A stretch of 61,618 nt of DNA, taken from contig LJHT01000034.1 of assembly GCA_001295905.1 (NCBI GenBank), forward strand, positions 1 to 61,618. Reading direction: 5' to 3'. The first letter of the stretch is position 1, and each line of letters begins with the position of its first letter. Made by a program: the position numbers and the translations under genes. The DNA is from a beta proteobacterium AAP51 (GTDB lineage: Bacteria; Pseudomonadota; Gammaproteobacteria; Burkholderiales; Burkholderiaceae_C). Under the pieces are notes generated by a model, which made no database searches, was not told the origin of the DNA, and worked only from the letters and a program-made list of their open reading frames with translations. Below, one piece after another: positions 1-8,377 of this stretch.

Positions 1-3000
1 CGCACCGGCAGCAACGCCACGCTGAACAACAACGGCAGCTGGCTCGACCAGAACACCGTCGACCCGCAGATCAGCCAGGACTTCGGCGGCCCGGCCTCGA
101 ACTTCGTCAACGCCGGCACCTACACCAAGAGCGGTGCCGCCACCACCGCCATCAGCATCGGCTTCAACAACAGCGGCACGGTCAACGTGAATGCCGGGAC
201 GCTGACGCTCACCGGCGGGCTGAGCAACTTCAGCGGCACCACGCTCACGGGGGGCCGCTTCAACGTCACCGGCCCCGGCACCTTCAGCTTCAGCGGCGCC
301 AATGTGGTGACCAACGCTGCCAGCATCACGCTGGACGGCGCCGGCTCGCAGTTCCTCAACGCCACGAACAGCGCCAACGGCCTGGCGAACTTCGCCACCA
401 ACGCCGCCACGGGCAGCTTCACGCTGCGCAACGGGCGCAACTTCACTTCAGCGGGGGCCTTCACCAACGCGGGTGATCTGACGGTGGGCACGGGCAGCAC
501 CTTCACGGGCGGCGGTGCCTCGTTCAGCAACCTGGCCACGGGCGAGTTGCTGCTGCAGGGCGGCACGCAGGCGGGCGCGGCCTTGGCCAACGCCGGCCTG
601 GTGGAAGGTTTCGGCACCGTGGCCGCCGCGCTGACCAACAGCGGCACGCTGCGGGCCAGCGGCGGCACGCTCGCGGCCAACCTGGGCGTGCAGGGCGCCA
701 CGGGCACGGTGGCCGTGGCCGCGGGCGCCACGCTGAACCTGGCCGGCAGTGCGGCGCCCAGCAGCGCCGCCACGCTGGCGCTGCAGGGCGCCCTGGCCCT
801 GGGCGCGCAGAACTTCAACGTCTTCGGCGACTACACCAACGCCAGCTTCGGCAGCGGCAACAGCTTCGACGCCCGCGCGGGTGTCAGCGGCACGGGCCTG
901 ATCGTGGGCGTGAATGCCGCGCAGGCGCTCACGGGCGACGTGCAGGCCAGCGGCGCGAACGCCTGGGTGCTGGACTTCGGCACGGTGCGCGGCGGCACCA
1001 CCGCCACGCGCAGCTTCCAGATTGCCAACACCGGCACGGGCGCCAGCATCCGCGGCGCGCTGCAGACCGGCACGCCGGGCCTGGGCAACCTGAACGACCC
1101 GCGCCTCTCGGGCAATGGCACGGTGGCGGCCAGCTTCGGCGCCATCGCGGCCGGCGACAGCAGCGGCAGCTTCTCCATCACGCTGGACGCCAGCGGCAAC
1201 GGCGGGGCGCTGAACGGCCAGACCCTGGCCGTGCTCAGCAACTTCGGCAACGTGGCCACGCAGACCGTGACGCTGGGCGGCTTCAGCACCGTGCTGGCCC
1301 AGGGTGCGGCCACGCCCGCCGGCCCGCTGGACCTGGGCAACTTCCGCGTCGGCCTCTCGCCCGCCGTGAGCACCACGCTGGCGGTGAGCAACACCACCAC
1401 CGGGGCGGGTGCCGAACGCCTGGGCCTGGCCTCGGCGACGGCCAGCGGCAACTTCAGCGCCACCAGCACCCTGGGCAGCGGCCTGGTGCTGCCGGGCGCC
1501 ACCGCCACCGACGCGGTGACCGTGGCTTCCAGCGGCGGCACCGTGGGCGTGAACAACGGCAGCGTGGCGCTGCAGTTCACCAGCAACGGCCAGCTCTTCG
1601 ATGCCAGCTTCACGCAGCTGGCCACCAACCTGCAGACGGTGGACGTGCAGGCCACGGGCTTCCTCCTTGCACAGCCCTCGCTGCCGGCCAGCGTGGCCCT
1701 GGGCAACTTCCGCCTGGTGGATGGCGCGAGCAGCGCCTTCACGCTGACGAACAGCAACGGGGCCCCGGCGGGCTTCCAGGAAGTGCTGAATGCCAGTGTC
1801 GGGGCCACCACGGCGGGCGTCACGCTCAGCGGCGCCGTCAACGGCCTGGCGCCGGGCGCCAGCAGCAACGCCTTCGTCATCGGCTTTGCTGCCGGCGGCA
1901 ACGCCGGCCCGCGCAGCGGCAGCGGCACGGTGAACCTCGTCTCCGACGGCACCGGCACCAGCGGCCTGGGCCTGCTCAGCCTGCCGGGCGGCGCGGTGGC
2001 CGTCACGGGTACGGCCTTCAACCTGGCCGTGGGTGCGGCCACGCCCACGCCGGTGGTGGTGCCCAACCAGCGTGTGGGCGGGGTCGGTGGTGGCAGTGCC
2101 AGCGTGGCGCTGAACATCGCCAACACGGCGCCGGCTGGCAGCTTCAGCGAAGCGCTGAATGCCAGCTTCGCCAGCCTGGGCGGTGACGCCACCAACAACG
2201 GCGGCAGCGTGCTGAACCTGGCGGCCGGCGCCAGCAACGGCAGCGCGATGGTGGTGAGCCTGAACAACGCGCAAGCCGGCGCACGCAGCGGCAGCGTGAC
2301 GCTGGCCTACGCCAGCGACGGCACCGGGCCCAACGGCAACAGCGGCCTGGCGGCTGTGGCGGCGGGCGGCCAAACGATCGACCTCAGCGGCAATGTCTAC
2401 CGCCTGGCGCAGGCCAGCGCAGTGACACCGGGCGTGGTGAACCTGGGCACGGTACGCGCAGGCACGGTGCTTTCGCAGGCGCTGACGCTGGCCAACCTGG
2501 CAGCGGCCGATGGCTTCTCGGAGAGCCTGAACGCCACCATCACCGGCACACCGGGCCTGCTGGTGGGCGGCTCCTTCAGCGGCCTGGTCGCCGGGGCCAG
2601 CAGCAGCGCGCTCTTCGTGGGCGTGGACACCACCACCGCCGGGGCCAAGAACGGCACGGCCACGCTGACGCTGGCCTCCGACGGCGCAGGCACCAGTGGC
2701 TTCGCGCCTTTCGCGCTGGGCACGCAGACCGTCAACGTCACCGCCAGTGTCTTCCGCCTGGCCGGCGCCAGCACCATCACGCCCAACCCGGTGGTGCTGG
2801 CCAACCAGCGTGTGGGCGGCACGCTCACGCAGGCGCTGACGCTGAGCAACACCGCCACGGCCGATGGCTTCTCGGAAGCGCTGAACGCCACCATCAGCAC
2901 CAGCGGCACGGCCAGCGCCGGCGGCAGCGTGAACCTGCTGGCGGCAGGCGCCACCAGCAACGCGCTCTTCGTGGGCGTGGACACCAGCACGGCCGGCGCC

Positions 3001-4674
3001 CGCGGCGGCACGGCCACCGTGGCGCTGTTCTCCGACGGCACTGGCGGCAGCGGCTTCGGCGCGCTGCCCATCGGCACGCAACTGGTCACGGTGTCGGGCG
3101 ATGTGTTCCGGCTGGCGCAGGCCTCGCTGGCCGCGCCCGCCAGCGTGACGCTGGCCGACCAGCGCGTGGGCGGCAGCTTGCTGCAGGCCCTGAGCCTGAC
3201 GAACACGGCGGCGGCCGATGGTTTCTCCGAGCGCCTGAACGCCAGCTTGGCCGCCAGCGGCCAGGCCGTCGGCAGCGGCAGCTTCAGCCTGCTGGCGGCC
3301 GGTGCCACCAGCACGGCGCTGGCCGTGGGGGTGGACACCGCCACCGCAGGGGCCAAGAGCGGCTCGGTACTCATCAACCTGGCCAGCGATGGCACGGGCA
3401 CCAGCGGTTTCGCGCCGCTGGCGCTGAACGCGCAGACGGTGAACATCACCGGCAACGTGTTCCGTCTGGCGGCGCCCCTGGTCGACACCACGCCGCTGGC
3501 CCTGGCCGGCCGCGTGGGCGACGCCACGCTGCAGGCCGCCATCCCGGTAAGCAACAACGCGCCCGACCTCTTCACCGAGCGCCTGAACGCCAGCATCGCC
3601 AGCACGCCCGCGGCGGTGCTGGCCGGCCCGGCGCTGGTGGGCCTGCAGCCCAACGCCAGCGGCAGCCTGGGCTTGAGCCTGCCCACCAGCGTGGCCGGCA
3701 GCTTCAGTGGCGCGGTGGGCGTGGCGCTGGTCTCCAGCAGCGCCGGCACCACCAGCGGCGCGCCCGACGCACCCCTGGGCACGGTGAATGTGGCCTTCGA
3801 CGGCCGCATCTACGCCCCGGCCGTGGCCCAGCTGCCGGCCACGGTGGTGGACTTCGGCACCGTGCGCGTGGGCGACGTGCTGGCGCCGCGCACGGTGACG
3901 GTGGCCAACACCGCCAGCGGCGCGCTGAGCGACACCCTGCAGGCCAGCATCAGCGGTGGCGGCGCGCCTTTCAGCACCAGCGGCAGCGTGGCCGGCATCG
4001 TGGCGGGCAGCAGCAACAGCAGCGCCTTGCAGGTGCAGCTGGCCACGAGCACGGCGGGGGTGTTCAGCGGCGCTTCCACCGTGCAGCTGCGCAGCCAGAA
4101 CCCCGACCTGCCCGACCTGGCCCTGGCCAGCGTGAACGTGCAGCTGCTGGGCCAGGTGAACAACCTGGCGCAAAGCCTGCTGGGGCAGGCCGGCGGCAGC
4201 GGCACCTTCAGCGGCGCCGGGCTGAGCTACACGCTGGACTTCGGCACCCTCTTCACCGACCCCAGCGACCCCAACGCGCCCAGCGGCACGCTGCTCGGCA
4301 CGCTGGTGCTGGGCAACGCCGCCACCGGCCCGGCCGACGCCCTGGCCGGCAGCTGGAACCTGGCGGCGCTGTCCAGCGGCCCCTTCAGCGTGGCCGGCTT
4401 CAGCGCCTTCACAGGCCTGGCCGCCGGCAGCCAGCTGGCGGGCCTGACGGTGAACTTCAACCTCGCCAACGAAGGCAGCTTCAGCCGTACCCTGGTGCTG
4501 AACAGCTTCAGCACCAACGGCAGCGGCCCCGACCTGGCGCTGGGTGCCGTGACGCTGGAGCTGCAGGGCACCGTGGTGGCCGTGCCCGAGCCCGGCACCT
4601 ACCTGATGATGGCCGTGGGCGTGCTGGCCATGGGCAGCATCGCGCGGCGCAAGCTGCGCGCGCAGCGGGGGTGA
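1..4674 (+). CDS. PEP-CTERM surface/exported repeat protein, 5' truncated by window edge
   Basis: The frame is open from base 1, so the true start lies upstream; the GTG at 187 is only the first in-window start-type codon. About 1,557 residues are visible. The first ~300 are Gly/Asn/Thr-rich short repeats like autotransporter or filamentous beta-helix passengers. From about nt 950 to 4560 follow roughly ten copies of a ~100-120 residue unit with motifs such as NQRVGG, LTLSNTA and ADGFSEALNA, resembling choice-of-anchor D / ASH-type beta-sandwich domains. The C-terminus has a PEP-CTERM signal: VPEPGTY, a hydrophobic helix, then RRKLRAQRG. By family knowledge such proteins are processed by an exosortase (XrtA/EpsH type) and often go with exopolysaccharide. 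No exosortase is in the window. Specific function unknown. It converges on rep. Confidence 0.85.
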   Translation, partial: RTGSNATLNNNGSWLDQNTVDPQISQDFGGPASNFVNAGTYTKSGAATTAISIGFNNSGTVNVNAGTLTLTGGLSNFSGTTLTGGRFNVTGPGTFSFSGANVVTNAASITLDGAGSQFLNATNSANGLANFATNAATGSFTLRNGRNFTSAGAFTNAGDLTVGTGSTFTGGGASFSNLATGELLLQGGTQAGAALANAGLVEGFGTVAAALTNSGTLRASGGTLAANLGVQGATGTVAVAAGATLNLAGSAAPSSAATLALQGALALGAQNFNVFGDYTNASFGSGNSFDARAGVSGTGLIVGVNAAQALTGDVQASGANAWVLDFGTVRGGTTATRSFQIANTGTGASIRGALQTGTPGLGNLNDPRLSGNGTVAASFGAIAAGDSSGSFSITLDASGNGGALNGQTLAVLSNFGNVATQTVTLGGFSTVLAQGAATPAGPLDLGNFRVGLSPAVSTTLAVSNTTTGAGAERLGLASATASGNFSATSTLGSGLVLPGATATDAVTVASSGGTVGVNNGSVALQFTSNGQLFDASFTQLATNLQTVDVQATGFLLAQPSLPASVALGNFRLVDGASSAFTLTNSNGAPAGFQEVLNASVGATTAGVTLSGAVNGLAPGASSNAFVIGFAAGGNAGPRSGSGTVNLVSDGTGTSGLGLLSLPGGAVAVTGTAFNLAVGAATPTPVVVPNQRVGGVGGGSASVALNIANTAPAGSFSEALNASFASLGGDATNNGGSVLNLAAGASNGSAMVVSLNNAQAGARSGSVTLAYASDGTGPNGNSGLAAVAAGGQTIDLSGNVYRLAQASAVTPGVVNLGTVRAGTVLSQALTLANLAAADGFSESLNATITGTPGLLVGGSFSGLVAGASSSALFVGVDTTTAGAKNGTATLTLASDGAGTSGFAPFALGTQTVNVTASVFRLAGASTITPNPVVLANQRVGGTLTQALTLSNTATADGFSEALNATISTSGTASAGGSVNLLAAGATSNALFVGVDTSTAGARGGTATVALFSDGTGGSGFGALPIGTQLVTVSGDVFRLAQASLAAPASVTLADQRVGGSLLQALSLTNTAAADGFSERLNASLAASGQAVGSGSFSLLAAGATSTALAVGVDTATAGAKSGSVLINLASDGTGTSGFAPLALNAQTVNITGNVFRLAAPLVDTTPLALAGRVGDATLQAAIPVSNNAPDLFTERLNASIASTPAAVLAGPALVGLQPNASGSLGLSLPTSVAGSFSGAVGVALVSSSAGTTSGAPDAPLGTVNVAFDGRIYAPAVAQLPATVVDFGTVRVGDVLAPRTVTVANTASGALSDTLQASISGGGAPFSTSGSVAGIVAGSSNSSALQVQLATSTAGVFSGASTVQLRSQNPDLPDLALASVNVQLLGQVNNLAQSLLGQAGGSGTFSGAGLSYTLDFGTLFTDPSDPNAPSGTLLGTLVLGNAATGPADALAGSWNLAALSSGPFSVAGFSAFTGLAAGSQLAGLTVNFNLANEGSFSRTLVLNSFSTNGSGPDLALGAVTLELQGTVVAVPEPGTYLMMAVGVLAMGSIARRKLRAQRG

Positions 4675-4689
4675 AACAGCAGCGGCGGC

Positions 4690-6756
4690 TCAGGCCGCCG
4701 GCGGAGGGATGGCGGCGTTTTTGGCCGCCATCGCATCGCGCAGCTTCTTAAGCCGTTCGCGCGGGTCTTCCTTCACCACCTGCTCGGCCAGCTTCATCTC
4801 GGCGATGAAGCGGCTGGGCACGGCCTGCACGGTCTCGCGGCCCTTCTTGCGGCGGCGCAGGGTGCTCACCACCAGCGTGCTGCGTGCGCGTGTGATGCCC
4901 ACGTACATCAGCCGGCGCTCTTCTTCCAGGCGCTCGGGCGTCATTTCTTCATCACCGCTGCGAAAGGGCAGCAAACCTTCGTTCACGCCCGCCAGCACCA
5001 CGTGCGGCCACTCCAGGCCCTTGCTGGCATGCAGGGTGGAAAGCGTCACCACGTCCTGATCGCCCTCGCGCTCGGCCAGGCTGATGATGACGGCGATGGT
5101 CTGCGCCACCTGCAGCACGGTCTGGCGCTCGGTCTCGAAGGTAGCGCCAGCTTCCTGGCTCACCTGGCCGCCGCAGCGCTTGGCGATCCAGTCGACGAAA
5201 TCGAGCACGTTGGCCCAGCGTGCGGCGGCCAGCTTCTCGCTGTCTTCGCCATCGAAGAGGTGCTGCTCGTACTGGATGTCCTTCAGCCAGCCCATCAGCA
5301 GCGCCTTGGCTTCCTCGGCGCCCTGCGTGTGGCGCGCGCGGTGCTCCAGCTCGCTGACCTCACGGCCGAACTGCTGCAAAGCCTCGACCGCCTTGCCCTT
5401 GAGCACGCTGGAGAGGCTGGGCGAAAACAGCGCCTCGAAGAGGCTGATCTTCCACTTCGACGCGAACTCGCCCAAGGCGGCCAGCGTGGTGTGGCCGATG
5501 CCGCGCTTGGGCGTGGTGGCCGCGCGCAGGAAGGCGGGGTCGTCGTCCTGGTTCACCAGGAGGCGCAGCCAGGCGCACAGGTCCTTGATCTCGGCGCGGT
5601 CGAAGTAGCTCTGGCCGCCGCTCACCTTGTAGGGAATCTGCGCAGCGCGCAGCTTCTGCTCGAACACGCGCGCCTGGTGGTTGGCGCGGTAGAGGATGGC
5701 GAAGTCGGCAAACTGGTTGCGGCCGTCGCTGCCCCTCAGGGCCTGGATGCGCGTCACTGCACGTTCGGCCTCGTGCTCCTCGCTGTCGTTCTCTTGCAGC
5801 TTCACGGGTTCGCCATCGCCGAACTCGCTCCACAGCTTCTTCTCGAAGAGCTTGGGGTTCTGCGCGATCACGGCGTTGGCGGCGCGCAGGATGTGGCCGG
5901 TGCTGCGGTAGTTCTGCTCCAGCGCAATCACCTTCAGCTGCGGAAAATCCTGCGGCAGGCGCTTCAGGTTCTCGATGGTGGCGCCGCGCCAGCCGTAGAT
6001 GCTCTGGTCGTCGTCGCCCACGGCGGTGAACATCGCGCGTTCGCCCACCAGCGCCTTCAGCAGTTCGTACTGCACGGCATTGGTGTCCTGGTACTCGTCC
6101 ACCAGCACGTGGCGAAAGGTATCCTGCCACTTCGCGCGGGTTTCCTCGTCGCGCCGCAGCAGCGCCAGCGGCAGCGTGATGAGGTCGTCGAAGTCCACGG
6201 CCTGGAAGGCGGCCAGGCGCTCCTGGTACAGGCGCATCACACGCGCGGCGACCTGCTCGTCGGGCGTGGTGGCGGCGGCTTCGGCGGCCTCGGCATCCAG
6301 GCCCTGGTTCTTCCACAGGCTGATGGCCCATTGCCAGCGCCGCGCCAGCGCGGCATCGGTGGTGCCGCCGGCCTCGCGCATGACGCCCAGCACGTCGTCG
6401 CTGTCGAGGATGCTGAAGTTGGCCTTCAGCCCGATGCGCGTGCCGTCGCTGCGCAGCATGCGCACGCCCAGCGAATGGAAGGTGCTCACCGCCAGCTCGC
6501 GCGAGGGCTTGGCGCCGATCAGCGCCTTGGCGCGCTCGCGCATCTCGGCCGCGGCCTTGTTGGTGAAGGTGATGGCGGCGATCTGCCTGGCCTGCAGCCC
6601 GCTTTGCAGCAGCCGCGCCACCTTGTGCACGATGACGCGCGTCTTGCCCGAACCCGCGCCCGCCAGCACCAGGCAGGGGCCGTGCAGGTGGTGCACCGCC
6701 TCCATCTGGGCGTTGTTCAGCGAGGCCGGTGCGGGCGCGTTCATGAGGGGCGGCAT
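4690..6756 (-). CDS. rep: ATP-dependent DNA helicase Rep (UvrD/Rep superfamily 1)
   Basis: A 688-residue 3'-5' helicase that helps restart replication forks and removes proteins from DNA. SF1A motifs are visible in order: Walker A GAGSGKT near residue 35, Walker B region VDEYQDTN near 220, DDDQSIYGWRGA near 245, EQNYRSTGHIL near 280, TLHASKGLEWPHV near 570 and VGITRAR near 620. The length fits Rep (about 670) better than UvrD (about 720), and the N-terminal SLNNAQMEAV is Rep-like. The Met six codons from the start (MNAPAP) is an alternative start at 6741-6739. It is monocistronic on the minus strand and convergent with the PEP-CTERM gene. Confidence 0.93.
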   Translation of the reverse strand: MPPLMNAPAPASLNNAQMEAVHHLHGPCLVLAGAGSGKTRVIVHKVARLLQSGLQARQIAAITFTNKAAAEMRERAKALIGAKPSRELAVSTFHSLGVRMLRSDGTRIGLKANFSILDSDDVLGVMREAGGTTDAALARRWQWAISLWKNQGLDAEAAEAAATTPDEQVAARVMRLYQERLAAFQAVDFDDLITLPLALLRRDEETRAKWQDTFRHVLVDEYQDTNAVQYELLKALVGERAMFTAVGDDDQSIYGWRGATIENLKRLPQDFPQLKVIALEQNYRSTGHILRAANAVIAQNPKLFEKKLWSEFGDGEPVKLQENDSEEHEAERAVTRIQALRGSDGRNQFADFAILYRANHQARVFEQKLRAAQIPYKVSGGQSYFDRAEIKDLCAWLRLLVNQDDDPAFLRAATTPKRGIGHTTLAALGEFASKWKISLFEALFSPSLSSVLKGKAVEALQQFGREVSELEHRARHTQGAEEAKALLMGWLKDIQYEQHLFDGEDSEKLAAARWANVLDFVDWIAKRCGGQVSQEAGATFETERQTVLQVAQTIAVIISLAEREGDQDVVTLSTLHASKGLEWPHVVLAGVNEGLLPFRSGDEEMTPERLEEERRLMYVGITRARSTLVVSTLRRRKKGRETVQAVPSRFIAEMKLAEQVVKEDPRERLKKLRDAMAAKNAAIPPPAA

Positions 6757-6805
6757 GATAGCCAGCGCCCCCCGGCGCCACGCTGACGCGGGCTGCGCAG
6801 CGCCG

Positions 6806-8359
6806 CTAGGCCATGAAACCGAGGTTGCGCCGGGCCGTGTCGAAGCTGGCGAGGTTCGGGAAGATGTCCAGCAGGTTGCTGTCGCTCACGCCGAACCAGC
6901 GGCCCAGCGTGGCGCCGAGCTGGTCCACCGAGGTCTCGGGCAGCAGAGAACCGTTGCCGAGCTGGTCGGTGCTGCTGTCGAAGTTGTTGTTGTTGGCGTT
7001 CTTCACGCCCAGCGTGGGCAGGCGGCCGTAGACGTCGCCGCCGCGCACCGCGCCGCCCATCACGAAATGGTGGCTGCCCCAGCCGTGGTCGGTGCCGTCG
7101 CCGTTGCTGGTGAAGGTGCGGCCGAAGTCGCTGGCGGTGAACAGCGTCACGTTGTTGCGGGCGTTCAGCGCGCCCAGCGCGCCGTCGAAGTAGGCCAGCG
7201 CCTGGCTCAGGCGGGCCATCAGGTCGGCGTGGTTGCGGTTCTGCAGGTCGTGGGTGTCGAAGCCGCCCATGCTCACGAAGAAGATCTGGCGGCGCACACC
7301 CGTGGCGCCCGAGATGCCGGCGTCCACCATGCGCGCCACCACCTGCAACTGCTGCGCCAGGCCGTTGGCCGTCTGCTGGTTGTTCAGCGGGTTCAGGTAG
7401 CGCAGCTTGGGGTCGTTGGCCACGTTGTAGGCGCCACTGGCCGGCGGCGTGCCGAAGGCGGCGTCGCTGGGCGGGCGCAAGGCCGTGCGCAGCGTCACTT
7501 CGGCATCCACGCTGCGCTGCGCGATGGCGGCCAGGTCACGCTCGAACACGTGGTTGCTGCGGCTGGTGCCGGCAATGCGCTGCAAGGTGTCGGCCACGGC
7601 ATTGCTGCCGTAGATGCGGCCGTTGCCGTCGGCGCCCATGCGGATGGCGCCGTTGGTGCTGACCTGGTATTGCTGGATGTTCTGCCCCGCCAGCCACACC
7701 GCGTTGCCGCTGGCCGAGATGCTGGTGAACACCGTGCGTGTGTTCAGCGCCGCCAGGGCGTCGCCCATGCGGCCGCCCCAGCCGCGCGTGGCGCCCTCGG
7801 CGGCCAGCGCCTGCCAGGTGTTCTGCTGGTCGTTGTGCGAGAACAGGCTGGCCGGCTTGGGGTGGCTGTTCTGGCCGAACTGCGTCTTCGTGGTGGGACG
7901 GATCAAGGGCCCCACGTTGGGCACGATGGCCAGGCGGCGGTCGGTGTCGAAGAGCGTCTGCACGCTGCCCATCAGCGGGTGCAAGGCCAGCGTGCGGCCG
8001 TTGTTCAGGCCGTTGGCGTTCAGTGAATTCAGCGGCAGCACGCCGCCCAGGCGCGCCGGCGAACCCGCCGCCGCACCAGGCACCGGCGCCACGCCGGGGG
8101 CGAGCAGCGCGATGGAGTCGGGCGCCTGGTTGCGCGTGCTGGTGTAGGCCTGCCAGGTGGCGGTGTCGGTGGGCAGCACCATGTTGAAGCTGTCGTTGCC
8201 CCCGAAGAGGAAGAGGCAGACGATGGCCTTGTAGTCGGGCGCGCTTTGCGCAGCGGCCGAGCCGGCGGCCAGCAGGCCCAGCGCGGTGGGTGCACCGGCA
8301 CCCGTCAGCAGGCCCAGGGTGCTGGCGTGTCGCAGAAAGAGGCGGCGGTTGGCTTGCAT
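6806..8359 (-). CDS. DUF1501 family secreted protein (Tat signal)
   Basis: 517 residues. The N-terminus has a twin-arginine-type signal (NRRLFLRHASTLGLLTGAG, then an Ala-rich stretch ending near AAAQS at ~38). The mature part begins YKAIVCLFLFGGNDSFNMVLP, the hallmark opening of DUF1501 proteins, which have an alkaline-phosphatase/sulfatase-like fold; GGFDTHD near 365 and GTDHGWGSHHFVMGG near 415 fit metal-binding positions of that fold. Biochemical function is unknown for the family. It lies 18 nt behind a DUF1800 gene on the same strand; the two are a recurrent pair and probably one operon. Confidence 0.88.
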   Translation of the reverse strand: MQANRRLFLRHASTLGLLTGAGAPTALGLLAAGSAAAQSAPDYKAIVCLFLFGGNDSFNMVLPTDTATWQAYTSTRNQAPDSIALLAPGVAPVPGAAAGSPARLGGVLPLNSLNANGLNNGRTLALHPLMGSVQTLFDTDRRLAIVPNVGPLIRPTTKTQFGQNSHPKPASLFSHNDQQNTWQALAAEGATRGWGGRMGDALAALNTRTVFTSISASGNAVWLAGQNIQQYQVSTNGAIRMGADGNGRIYGSNAVADTLQRIAGTSRSNHVFERDLAAIAQRSVDAEVTLRTALRPPSDAAFGTPPASGAYNVANDPKLRYLNPLNNQQTANGLAQQLQVVARMVDAGISGATGVRRQIFFVSMGGFDTHDLQNRNHADLMARLSQALAYFDGALGALNARNNVTLFTASDFGRTFTSNGDGTDHGWGSHHFVMGGAVRGGDVYGRLPTLGVKNANNNNFDSSTDQLGNGSLLPETSVDQLGATLGRWFGVSDSNLLDIFPNLASFDTARRNLGFMA

Positions 8360-8377
8360 GTCGGTGTTCTTTCGCGC

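Noticed and set aside
2430..3600. CRISPR array or mobile repeats in the PEP-CTERM gene
   Set aside because: The repeats are ~330 bp, in frame and protein-coding; there are no short direct repeats with unique spacers.
448..4173. 1241-residue minus-strand open frame opposite the PEP-CTERM gene
   Set aside because: It is Arg/His/Gln-rich with no domain and mirrors the Ala/Gly/Thr codons of the real gene; a GC-driven antisense shadow.
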